Shown here: positions 15,911 to 23,383 of the stretch, one piece after another
Numbering within the stretch: the first letter of the stretch is position 1
How the letters are laid out: each line of letters begins with the position of its first letter
Assembly: GCA_038198775.1 (NCBI GenBank)
Contig: JBBPZV010000034.1
Span: 1-64,000, forward strand
Length of the DNA stretch: 64,000 nucleotides
Origin: JACCYJ01 sp038198775
Lineage (GTDB): Bacteria > Actinomycetota > Actinomycetes > Propionibacteriales > Nocardioidaceae
Reading direction: 5' to 3'
Notes under the pieces: model-generated
The model's input: the letters and a program-made list of their open reading frames with translations, nothing else
Told to the model about the DNA's origin: nothing
Database searches by the model: none
Translations under genes and position numbers: made by a program

Positions 15911-15959
15911 GCGCCGGCCGACCCCGGTGGCGCACGTCAACCCTGGGGTCGGCCGGCGC
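15911..15959 (+). terminator. hairpin ending the capsid-region transcript
   Basis: A perfect 15-bp inverted repeat, GCGCCGGCCGACCCC (15911-15925) with its complement at 15945-15959, around a 19-nt loop. It lies 110 nt after the last gene of the chain. No clear T-run follows, as is common in high-GC actinobacteria. Confidence 0.65.
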
Positions 15960-15992
15960 CGCCGTCATTTACGCTCCGCACAAGCACCGTCC

Positions 15993-16014
15993 TGATACTC
16001 CAATTGGAGTATCA
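15993..16014. repeat. perfect 22-bp palindrome
   Basis: TGATACTCCAA followed directly by its reverse complement, with no loop. Much AT-richer than its surroundings. A dimeric regulator site or a replication/packaging signal are both possible. Confidence 0.7.
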
Positions 16015-16107
16015 GCCACTCGCGCCACGGTGACCCAGCGTGCGGGCGTGTAGGTCGCGGGCCGCTGCTGGGCCCCCTGTTTTGGGGTTGCTCAGCAGGC
16101 GACCTGT

Positions 16108-16129
16108 GTTACGCTTCCCTTAACGTAAC
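16108..16129 (+). promoter_or_regulatory. inverted-repeat operator before the 16154 gene
   Basis: GTTACG (16108-16113) and CGTAAC (16124-16129) separated by 10 nt, 24 nt before the start of the next gene; an AGAGGAGG ribosome site follows. A bound dimer would cover the -10 region (TTAACGT). Confidence 0.45.
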
Positions 16130-16153
16130 GGGGGGTGAGAGGAGGGCAGCAGC

Positions 16154-16549
16154 ATGGCGAACATGGACGCACCTACGGGCGGCGTCCCGCTCACCATCAT
16201 CACGCCTAATGATGTTCGGGCATCCATCGGCCGCGCCAAGCGGGACCTGGAGAAGGCTGCCGTGGAGATTGTGTGGCAGCTGGAGATGGAGGGTTGGCGC
16301 ACACTCGGCTACAAGACGTGGTCTGCCATGCGTGAGGCTGAGTACGGGGGCGCGGCTTTCATGGTGCCCGGCAAGCAGGGCTACGCGATGCTCCGCCTTG
16401 CGGCTGCTCGCCGGTCACTCCCAAAGGTGAGACGGCAAGATAGCGTCACATGCAAGATGTGCGGGGAAGCCTTTGCGCCGGTTCGCTCGAGCGCCGTCTA
16501 CTGCTCGAGTGCCTGCCGCCAGCGGGCCTATCGCCAGCGCAGCGGATAG
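16154..16549 (+). CDS. 131-residue zinc-ribbon protein, probable satellite cargo or regulator
   Basis: The N-terminal part (KAAVEIVWQLEMEGWRTLGY, then KTWSAMREAEYGGAAFMVP) follows the LGYxxWxxxxxxEYGG pattern found in plasmid and phage proteins of actinobacteria. The C-terminal part is a zinc ribbon, CKMCGEAF...YCSSACRQRAYRQR. It stands alone between the capsid cluster and attR, with its own operator-like repeat, which is where satellites usually carry cargo. An HTH-like or nucleic-acid-binding role is likely; a defence role is possible but not shown. Confidence 0.65.
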   Translation: MANMDAPTGGVPLTIITPNDVRASIGRAKRDLEKAAVEIVWQLEMEGWRTLGYKTWSAMREAEYGGAAFMVPGKQGYAMLRLAAARRSLPKVRRQDSVTCKMCGEAFAPVRSSAVYCSSACRQRAYRQRSG

Positions 16550-16796
16550 CACGTATATCGCACGGCCACGTTCGCGGCTACCACCAACGCCCGTGCAGCG
16601 AGAACCTCAATACCGCAGATGCGGCATTGAGTGTCAGCCTCGTTGGGTCAGGCGTCGTCCAACCACGCCCGTCGTTGCCCGCACTTTGCCCGCACCAGGG
16701 TCACAAACGGCCAACACTTGCCAACAGCCGTAAACGGCATAACCGCAGGTCAGAGGAACAATGCCAACACTTGCCAACGGTTGCCGTTCACGCGGG
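16550..16796. other. non-coding right end of the satellite with direct repeats
   Basis: No gene seen. It contains the 21-bp repeat shared with the left end (16675-16695) and two exact 16-bp repeats GCCAACACTTGCCAAC (16710-16725, 16763-16778), 20-90 nt from attR. These are good candidates for integrase or excisionase arm sites. Confidence 0.6.
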
Positions 16797-16819
16797 ACGA
16801 GTTCGAGCTCTACTACGAC
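16797..16819 (+). repeat. attR core (23-bp direct repeat, copy 2)
   Basis: Identical to 8144-8166. It is followed by GTG TGA, the displaced original end of glnA (…FELYYDV-stop). Confidence 0.9.
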
Positions 16820-17258
16820 GTGTGACCTCTGCAAGGCGGCCAAGCTGTGCACACGTCGTTGCGCAGGCTCGGTAGTCCGCAAGACCTGGTCCCAGACGGC
16901 GAGGACCACACGGTTCCGCTGCAGGCCCGACGGCCTTGGCCAGGGGAAACCGTTCGCCGCATCCGGGCGGCTGGCTCCGAGTCCTGGCCGCCGTCGGGGA
17001 AGCCATCCGCCCAGGTGTTGGTGCCGATTCCAGGCACCATCGAGCCGTACGACCTCGCCAGCACCGATGGCTGGTTCCCAGCAGAGCCGGCTGGCGTTCA
17101 GCGGCAATCTTCTCGACTTGCTCCAGCGAGCTGGTCGACCAGCGCCTCCGCGGTAGCCCTTCAGCCACAGGCCGGACCACTCGTTGCCGGTCATCCGCGC
17201 TGTCCACCGACGGAGCCGGCTGGAACCTGTGCGCCGGGCAGCCCGGGATCCGGCGCAA
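16820..17258. other. chromosomal segment without a convincing gene
   Basis: About 440 bp between attR and a VOC-family gene. Frames are open on both strands because of high GC, but none has a coherent domain, a good start or consistent codon use. On the minus strand short pieces look protein-like in different frames (MTGNEWSGLWLKGYRG around 17194, SLEQVEKIAAERQPALLG around 17100), so a decayed gene is possible. Confidence 0.4.
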
Positions 17259-17672
17259 TCAGGCGACGAAGATGCACAACGGATGGCCTGCGGGGTCGCC
17301 GAGGACGTAGAGCGGCTCGCTCTCGTCTTCCGTTCGGTCTAGCAGCAGCCGCGCTCCGAGCGACTCAGCCCGCTCCCGCTGCCGCTGCAACTCCGTGGGG
17401 CTCGAAACTGTGAAGTCGAGGTGCATCTGCATCGGGACGTCATGCGTGGGCCACGTTGTCTGCTCCAGACGTTCGACCTCCTGGAACGCCAGCTTGCGGG
17501 CACCGTTCGAGTCCACGAGGACGAGCCAGTCGGCATCGTCGTCCTCACCGTCCCCGGGAGGTTCGTCGCCCGGCCGGTACTGCAGTCCCAGGAGCCGCCG
17601 ATAGAACTCGGCGAGTGCCCGAGCATCGGTGGTGTCGACGGCGGTATGCAGCAGCTGGGGGTACTCAGCCAT
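17259..17672 (-). CDS. VOC-family (glyoxalase/dioxygenase-fold) protein
   Basis: 137 residues with two beta-alpha-beta-beta-beta modules: LLHTAVDTTDARALAEFYRR (metal-ligand His), MQMHLDFTV (second His), EPLYVLGDPAGHPLCIFVA (end with the GHP turn). The start at MAEYPQLL is chosen because the fold begins there; an upstream ATG at 17708 would add 12 residues. Substrate unknown. Confidence 0.85.
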   Translation of the reverse strand: MAEYPQLLHTAVDTTDARALAEFYRRLLGLQYRPGDEPPGDGEDDDADWLVLVDSNGARKLAFQEVERLEQTTWPTHDVPMQMHLDFTVSSPTELQRQRERAESLGARLLLDRTEDESEPLYVLGDPAGHPLCIFVA

Positions 17673-17708
17673 GATCGCCTCCAATCTTGCGCGCATCCTT
17701 CCATCCAC

Positions 17709-18017
17709 CGCGCAGCCATCCGCTTGTCAAGCTGAACCGCGGACGTCCGAGCGTTCTGGAAACGGCCCGTTCATGCCCCAGGAGGTCGCTGAGCAGGAGT
17801 CTCAGGTCGGTGCGCTGCGATGCCGAGGTGCCGCAGCGCGTACGACCGCATGAGCCGGTCCCCGGTGTCTCGTGACAGGCCAGCGCCCGTTCGAGAATCG
17901 GCACCGCGGTCGCGTGGTCGCAGCGCACGACCGCCCGTCTGAGGCGGGTCAGGTGGCGGCTGGCATCGCGGATTGGGCGGGCACTTGGAGTGGCCCCGGC
18001 CGCGTACCTTGTGCGCC
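17709..18017. pseudogene. remnant of a TPR/regulator gene (minus strand), about 17775-17960
   Basis: No intact gene. On the minus strand one frame reads ATAVPILERALACHE and the next frame takes over with TGDRLMRSYALRHLGIAAH, together the consensus of a tetratricopeptide-type repeat as found at the end of large LuxR/AfsR-like regulators. The two parts are in different frames, so this is probably the frameshifted 3' remnant of a lost regulator. Confidence 0.35.
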
Positions 18018-18705
18018 GTGGACGTCGCTGGACCCGTACCCGAGCACGTCGTCGAGCAGCCGATCGTCATCGAGAATCGCAAGACGTTGAGCTACCTGCT
18101 CTGCGAGGCCGGGGAGCTCGAGCACGGGCTGCTGTGTGAGTACCTGTACGCAGCGTTCAGCCTCAAGCAGCAACCCGACGACGGGCTGCCAGCCGAACGG
18201 CTGCCCGACGTCGAACGGTGGCGGTCCGAGCTGCTCAAGATCGCCGGCGAGGAGATGCTGCACTGGGCGCTGGTCAACAACCTGCTGACAGCGATCGGGT
18301 CCGCGCCGTTCGTCAGCCGACCCCACATGCCGCACCAGGCCAAGGGCTACCCGCCGGGCGTCCAGCTTGCGCTGTTGCGTTTCGGCGAACAGGCCCTTCG
18401 CCACATCGTGTTCCTCGAGCGCCCGGAGGGGATGGACTTGGCGGACGCCGAAGGCTTCGAGCCCGGTCGGGCCGGAAGACCCAGGTGTCACCGCGGGTGC
18501 GAACTTCCAGCTCGCCTACCGTTCCAACTTCCTGCTCCCCCACCGAGGGTCGGCCCGGATCCGGTTCCGCGAGCGGCTCGAGGAGACCGCCGACTTCGCT
18601 GCAGCGATCGACGCGCCGCCGGAGGTCACGGCCCAGCTCGCTCAGATCGAAGGGCTTCTTCGATCCCTCGGTAACACCCTCGCTCGACACATCGAACCGG
18701 TCTGA
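18018..18705 (+). pseudogene. ferritin-like (VioB/PF12902-type) protein with a single frameshift
   Basis: GTG start, then GELEHGLLCEYLYAAFSLKQ, KIAGEEMLHWALVNNLLTAI and HIVFLERPEGMDLADAEGFE: the four-helix ferritin-like domain with Glu/His metal ligands. At about 18467 the frame breaks in GAGCCCGGTCGG. The +1 frame continues as VGPEDPGVTAGANFQLAYR and ends at 18705 (LLRSLGNTLARHIEPV). Removing one base gives a 228-residue protein of usual family size. A true mutation or a sequencing error are both possible. Confidence 0.65.
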
Positions 18706-18791
18706 TCCGAGGACAACGGGGCCGGTGGCGCCGTCTGATGCACGGCCGAATTCGGTCGCGGCGCGCAACCGGCCCGTGGCACAGTCGCGGC

Positions 18792-19523
18792 GTGCCCAGG
18801 AACTACTTCGACGAGCTGATAGCCGAGGGGTACGACGAGTCGTCGGCCGACATGTTCGACCCGGCGGTGGTCGACCCCGCCGTGGCCTTCCTCGCCGGTC
18901 TGGCTGGAGACGGCCGCGCCCTCGAGCTGGGTATCGGAACCGGGCGGATCGCGTTGCCGCTCAGCCGGCGGGGCGTCGCCGTCCACGGGATCGACCTGTC
19001 CCCCGCCATGGTCGCGCGGCTGCTGGCCAAGGCCGGTGCGGAAAGCGTCGGCGTGACGGTCGGCGACTTCGCGAGCACCACGATCGACGAGACGTTCCGG
19101 CTGGCATACCTCGTCTACAACACGATCATGAACCTCACCACCCAGGACGAGCAGGTAGCGTGCTTCCGCAACGTGGGCGCGCACCTCGAGCCCGGCGGGT
19201 GCTTCGTCATCGAGGTCGGGGTCCCGGCCCTGCAGCGGCTTCCACCCGGCGACACCGTCCGGGCGTTCACCGTGACCCCGACCAGGCTCGGCTTCGACGA
19301 GTACGACGTCGCCGCGCAGATCCTCTACTCACACCACTACCGGGTCGTCGACGGCCGGCTGGAGTTCTCCTCCGCGCCCTACCGGTACGTGTGGCCGGCC
19401 GAGCTCGACCTGATGGCGCGGCTGGCGGGGATGACCCTGCGGGAACGCTGGAGCGGCTGGCATCGGGAGCCGTTCACCAGCGCGAGCACCAAGCACGTCT
19501 CGGTCTGGGTCAAATCGGCCTAG
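18792..19523 (+). CDS. class I SAM-dependent methyltransferase
   Basis: 243 residues starting at GTG (VPRNYFDELIAEGYDE). The SAM-binding motif I is ALELGIGTGRIALPL, followed by acidic loop HGIDLSPAMV and motif II-like VGDFASTT. The C-terminus carries a YRYVWPAELDLMARLAGM segment typical of small-molecule methyltransferases. Substrate unknown. A longer frame from 18738 adds unrelated residues. Confidence 0.85.
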   Translation: MPRNYFDELIAEGYDESSADMFDPAVVDPAVAFLAGLAGDGRALELGIGTGRIALPLSRRGVAVHGIDLSPAMVARLLAKAGAESVGVTVGDFASTTIDETFRLAYLVYNTIMNLTTQDEQVACFRNVGAHLEPGGCFVIEVGVPALQRLPPGDTVRAFTVTPTRLGFDEYDVAAQILYSHHYRVVDGRLEFSSAPYRYVWPAELDLMARLAGMTLRERWSGWHREPFTSASTKHVSVWVKSA

Positions 19524-19526
19524 GAC

Positions 19527-20588
19527 GTGGGCGAGAGCGGGCTGGAGCTGGCGCGTCGGTACTACCTGGAGGTGGTAGGGCCGCTGTTGTTGGCCGACTC
19601 GCCCGGCCTCGCTCATGCGGGGGCGCGGCTCGGCAGCGGCTCGGACGTCCTCGGCCTCGATGACGGCGTGTCCCGCGACCACGACTGGGGGCTCCGACTG
19701 ACGGTGCTCGTCGACGCGCACGAGGTCGAACGAGTTGACGCCTTGTTGGAGCGGGCGCTGCCGGAATACTTCGCAGGCTGGCCGACTCGCTTCGCCACGA
19801 GCTGGGATCCGGTGGTCCGGCACCGGGTCGAGGTCGACACGCCCGAAGGATTCGCCACCTCCCGCCTCGGCGTGGCGTCCACCGTTTCGCTGGACCCGCT
19901 GGACTGGCTCTCGTTGACAGGCCAGGCGCTGCTGGAAGTAACCGCCGGGGCGCTGTACCGCGACACGCACGGCGCAATCAGCGACATCCGCCGGCGGCTG
20001 GCCTGGTATCCCGATGACCTGTGGCGTTACGTGGTTGCCGCGGACTGGTCCCGGATCGCCGGGCAGCTGCCGGTGGTCGGCCGGACCGGCCAGCGTGGCG
20101 ACGACACCGGTTCCCGTGTCCAGATCGGGCACCTTGCCCGCACCATCATGCATCTGGGCTTCCTGCTCGAACGCCGTTGGCCGCCGTACCCGAAGTGGCA
20201 GGGAACCGCATTCGCTCGGCTTCCGAAGGTGGGCCGTGCTGCTCCTGCCCTGCGCGCCGCGCTGACCGCGACCACCTGGCAGGACCGCCAGAGCGCCGCC
20301 GGCGATGTGCTCAACCACCTCCATGCCGTGCAGCGCACCATGGGGCTCCCCACCGGTTCAGACGCCGTCAGACCGTTCTTCGACCGGCCCTTCCTGGGCG
20401 TGACCGACACCGTGGCCGAGCTGTTGACGGACTCGATCGAAGACCCGCGCGTCCGCGCGTTGCCTGCCGGTGTCGGATCCATCGAACAATGGGTGGACAA
20501 CGTCGAGGTCCTGACCACGCCGCGCCTGCGCCTGGCAGCGGCGGCGGCATGGCGGTCGCTCGTCGGAGGGCCGGTCACCGACGTGTGA
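19527..20588 (+). CDS. DUF4037 nucleotidyltransferase-like protein
   Basis: 353 residues. The N-terminal nucleotidyltransferase-fold core has LGSGSDVLGLDDGVSRDHDW with the acidic pair; the remainder is helical and matches DUF4037 (LRRRLAWYPDDLWRYVVAADW-like segment near residues 153-173, then HLARTIMHLGFLLERRWPPY). The GTG lies 4 nt after the methyltransferase stop, suggesting co-transcription. Related proteins are proposed antibiotic-modifying or tRNA-related enzymes; the function here is unknown. Confidence 0.8.
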   Translation: MGESGLELARRYYLEVVGPLLLADSPGLAHAGARLGSGSDVLGLDDGVSRDHDWGLRLTVLVDAHEVERVDALLERALPEYFAGWPTRFATSWDPVVRHRVEVDTPEGFATSRLGVASTVSLDPLDWLSLTGQALLEVTAGALYRDTHGAISDIRRRLAWYPDDLWRYVVAADWSRIAGQLPVVGRTGQRGDDTGSRVQIGHLARTIMHLGFLLERRWPPYPKWQGTAFARLPKVGRAAPALRAALTATTWQDRQSAAGDVLNHLHAVQRTMGLPTGSDAVRPFFDRPFLGVTDTVAELLTDSIEDPRVRALPAGVGSIEQWVDNVEVLTTPRLRLAAAAAWRSLVGGPVTDV

Positions 20589-20768
20589 GCGCCGACCCTG
20601 CGTCTGGGCCCAGGCGGTCGACGTACGCCTTCGCGCGCTTATGGGTGGTCACGGACCGCGGCGACCAACCCGTACGGCGCAAAACCGAGAGCCCGCGCGG
20701 GCGAGCTGGGCCGTCGCCGGCCACAGCGGCTGGACCGGCCCGAAACGGGATCGCCTACGCTCACCCAC

Positions 20769-21524
20769 GTGCCCACCCAACTGCAACAGGTCGCCGACGG
20801 CGTGCACCGGTACGCCGACGGGCTGGTGAACTGGTACCTCGTCGAGGACGCCGGCGCGCTGCTGCTCGTCGACTCGGGGTGGCCGACCAGCTGGCCCAAG
20901 ATCGTTGCTGCCGTCGAGTCGCTCGGTCGGACGCCCGGTGACCTCCGCTCGCTGCTGCTCACCCACGGGCACGCGGATCACATGGGGTCAGCCGAGCGGG
21001 TACGCACGCAATGGCAGGCGCCGGTACGGGTGCGGGACGCCGAGGTGGGCCGCGTCACCGGCAAGGCGCGCGGCTCGTCGTCGTTCGCCCTCGTACCCAA
21101 GCTGCTGCCGCAGTTGCGGCACCCGGCGGCGCTCGGCTTCGTGCTGCACGCGGCCGCCCACGGGTTCATGACCCCGCGCTGGGTCAAGGAGGTGACCCCG
21201 TTCGCGGCCGGCGAGACCCTGGATCTCCCCGGCCAGCCGCGTGCGGTGGCGACCCCTGGGCACACGGCCGGGCACACCTCGTTCCTGCTGCCGCAGCGCG
21301 GAGTCCTGTTGAGCGGTGACGCGCTGGTCACGCTCGACGTCCTGACCCGCGCCCGGGGTCCGCGGCTGCTGCCCGACGCCCTCACCGACGACCCGCAGAC
21401 GGCCGTCAGCTCTCTTGGGGCGCTGGAGCCGCTGGACGCCACAGTGATCCTGCCCGGCCACGGCGATCCGTGGCACGGCTCGCCGCACGACGCGGTGGCG
21501 CAGGCGCGGGAACTCGCCGCCTGA
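20769..21524 (+). CDS. MBL-fold metallo-hydrolase
   Basis: 251 residues with the metallo-beta-lactamase metal motif LLTHGHADHMGS (HxHxDH, residues about 62-73), the third His in ATPGHTAGHTSFLL, an Asp in LLSGDALV and the final His in LPGHGDPW. GTG start. The single-domain layout is that of glyoxalase II-like hydrolases. The substrate is not evident. Confidence 0.88.
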   Translation: MPTQLQQVADGVHRYADGLVNWYLVEDAGALLLVDSGWPTSWPKIVAAVESLGRTPGDLRSLLLTHGHADHMGSAERVRTQWQAPVRVRDAEVGRVTGKARGSSSFALVPKLLPQLRHPAALGFVLHAAAHGFMTPRWVKEVTPFAAGETLDLPGQPRAVATPGHTAGHTSFLLPQRGVLLSGDALVTLDVLTRARGPRLLPDALTDDPQTAVSSLGALEPLDATVILPGHGDPWHGSPHDAVAQARELAA

Positions 21525-21531
21525 GCGCGCC

Positions 21532-22602
21532 CTACTGGTCCCAGCGCAGCAACGCCGCCACGCCATCGGGGGGCAGCAGCGTCGGCCCGGCGGTGACCAC
21601 GTCCGCACTGGTCAGCGCGGCGGCGGCGATCAGGGCGAGGTCGCGGCGCTGGGGCTGCGCGGTCGGCAGCGCAAGACCGGGGTGGGACTCCGGGTCGACT
21701 TCGCCCTCACGTGCCTGCTCCGGGTTCAGCAGCAAGGTGTCCACCTGGCCGCGTACGAAGGCGTCGATCACCGCATCGGTCCCGACCGCGACCGCCTCGT
21801 CGCGGCCGCGCCGTTGCTCGAACTCCCGCAACACCGCGAGGCGGCGCTCGGTGACGACGCCTCGAACCGCCTCGCGGACCGCCTCGTCCAGCGACTCCCG
21901 TGACGCCCCCTCGGCCCTGCTGCCGGCCTCGATCTCGATCAGGCTCTCCGAGGCCCGCCCGCCCAGTGCCTCGGAGATGTTCTTGCGGGCGTGGACGTCA
22001 CCTGCGAGGACGACGACGCTCAGCCCGTGCGCGACGTGCGTTTGGATCTCGTCGGCCACCTGAGCGGCGTTGCGCCGCCAGACCTCCTCGGTGCCGCGCT
22101 GCGCATGCCCCTCCGACGGGTCACCAGTCGCCACCTTGTGGAGGTACATCGTCTGCCCGTGCACCTCTTGCCGCTCGACCGGCTGTTCCGCGAACGCCTG
22201 GTAGAGCTCCAGGTCGGCGCCTTCTCGGTCCGCGATCACCAGCAGCACCGGCACCGCGCCGTCTTGCAGCGCGAGCCAGGTGGTGAGATCGGGCAGGTCG
22301 CCGTACGCTACGACGCCGGGCTCGACGTGGTCGTGGACCACCTCGTCGACCCGCACGTCCCGCCCGGAGGCGACCACCAGCCGGCTGACCGCCCCGGAGG
22401 CGTGCGTCGGTTCGGTGAACAACGGCTCGATGGCGTCGAGCGTCGTTTCCGGAGCGCCCTGCTCGGCCAGCAGCTCGCGAGCACTGCGCCACCGAAGCTC
22501 GACCTGTCGAGCTCCGTCCTCGCTGTCGCGGCTGGCGTCCAGCAACACGGTGGTCACCGGCTCGCCGCCGGCGTACAGCTCGCTGAAACGATCCAGCCGC
22601 AC
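21532..22602 (-). CDS. baeRF/Vms1-type eRF1-like protein (Rv2629-like)
   Basis: 356 residues starting at GTG (VRLDRFSELYAGGEPVTTVL). The domain order is that of bacterial/archaeal eRF1-like proteins: an N-terminal domain, a middle RNase H-like domain (PVLLVIADREGADLELYQ, then VVVLAGDVHARKNISEAL), and a C-terminal L7Ae-like domain (GQVDTLLLNPE, then IAAAALTSADVVTAG). Such proteins, including Rv2629 of M. tuberculosis, may act on stalled ribosomes. The GGQ loop is not clearly present. Divergent from the HAD gene. Confidence 0.75.
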   Translation of the reverse strand: MRLDRFSELYAGGEPVTTVLLDASRDSEDGARQVELRWRSARELLAEQGAPETTLDAIEPLFTEPTHASGAVSRLVVASGRDVRVDEVVHDHVEPGVVAYGDLPDLTTWLALQDGAVPVLLVIADREGADLELYQAFAEQPVERQEVHGQTMYLHKVATGDPSEGHAQRGTEEVWRRNAAQVADEIQTHVAHGLSVVVLAGDVHARKNISEALGGRASESLIEIEAGSRAEGASRESLDEAVREAVRGVVTERRLAVLREFEQRRGRDEAVAVGTDAVIDAFVRGQVDTLLLNPEQAREGEVDPESHPGLALPTAQPQRRDLALIAAAALTSADVVTAGPTLLPPDGVAALLRWDQ

Positions 22603-22686
22603 CGGTAGCCTCCCTCGTACGTCGGGGGCAGATGCTACCGGCGAGGGCGGCGACGGCCGTACCCCGCTACCGCTGAGAGGACTCGG

Positions 22687-23349
22687 ATGGCCGACGCGGT
22701 GCTGCTCGATGTCGACGGGACCCTGGTCGACACGGTCTATCTGCACGTCGCGGCCTGGCACCGCGCGTTCCTCGATCACGACATCGTCGTCCCGTGCGCA
22801 CGCCTCCACGCGGGAATCGGCATGGGCGGGGACCGCTTCGTGGCCTGGGTAGCCGGCGACGACGTGGAACAGCGGTGCGGTGACTCGCTGCGAGCGCGCT
22901 GGGAAGAGGTCTTCGACACCCAGCTGGATCAGATCCGGCCCACCAACGGAGCCGCCGAGCTGGTGCGCACGCTCAAGGAGCGGGGCTGGCTGATCGCGTT
23001 GCCGTCCTCGGGCAAGGACAAGCACCTGGAGGCGGCCCGCGAACAGCTCGGTGTCGACGACTGCATCGACGCCATCGTGACGTCAGACGACGTGGAGCGC
23101 TCGAAACCAGATGACGACATGCTGCAGGTGGCAACCGAGCGGATCGGCGCCGGCAGCCCCGTCCTCATCGGTGATGCTCCATGGGACGCCGAGGCGGCCG
23201 GCAAGGCGGGCATGCCGGTGGTGCTGGTGCGTACCGGTGGGTTCTGCGACGCTTCCCTGCGCGAGGCGGCGGGAGCGGACACGCCGATCTTCGACGACCC
23301 GGCGCAGCTGTTGGAGCACCTGGCCGAGACCCCGCTGGGCAGCCGCTGA
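22687..23349 (+). CDS. HAD-superfamily hydrolase (beta-phosphoglucomutase-like)
   Basis: 220 residues. Motif I LLDVDGTLVDT (Asp nucleophile and acid/base Asp), motif II ALPSSGKDKHLEAAREQLG, motif III Lys in VERSKPDDDML and motif IV GDAPWDAEAAGKAGMP are all in order, with an alpha-helical cap between motifs I and II. ATG start. Probably a small sugar-phosphate phosphatase or mutase. Confidence 0.88.
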   Translation: MADAVLLDVDGTLVDTVYLHVAAWHRAFLDHDIVVPCARLHAGIGMGGDRFVAWVAGDDVEQRCGDSLRARWEEVFDTQLDQIRPTNGAAELVRTLKERGWLIALPSSGKDKHLEAAREQLGVDDCIDAIVTSDDVERSKPDDDMLQVATERIGAGSPVLIGDAPWDAEAAGKAGMPVVLVRTGGFCDASLREAAGADTPIFDDPAQLLEHLAETPLGSR

Positions 23350-23383
23350 CCGTGGGGCCGGCGCTGGTCGGGCGACGCTGGGC

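Larger units (their letters stand above)
15801..16153. other. non-coding satellite segment with terminator, palindrome and operator-like sites
   Basis: No credible gene. It holds a terminator-like hairpin (15911-15959), a perfect 22-bp palindrome (15993-16014) and an inverted repeat just before the next gene (16108-16129). The 70 bp around 16040-16100 show nothing clear. Confidence 0.6.
8144..16819. mobile_element. integrated phage satellite (phiRv1/phiRv2-type element) in the 3' end of glnA
   Basis: An 8.65-kb element bounded by a 23-bp direct repeat that lies in the last codons of glnA. Left to right: integrase and Xre repressor (leftward), then a rightward chain of an HTH protein, two small proteins, a primase/ATPase, four small genes, HNH nuclease, HK97-type capsid protein and a few further genes. 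Most rightward genes overlap by 4-8 nt. Terminase large subunit, portal, protease, tail and lysis genes are absent, so it cannot make phage on its own. Size and content match the small actinobacterial elements typified by phiRv1 and phiRv2. Dependence on a helper phage is inferred. Confidence 0.85.

Noticed and set aside
16631..16825. Second partial glutamine synthetase gene ending FELYYDV
   Set aside because: Only the 23-bp attachment core and the last two codons match glnA; the upstream frame is satellite DNA.
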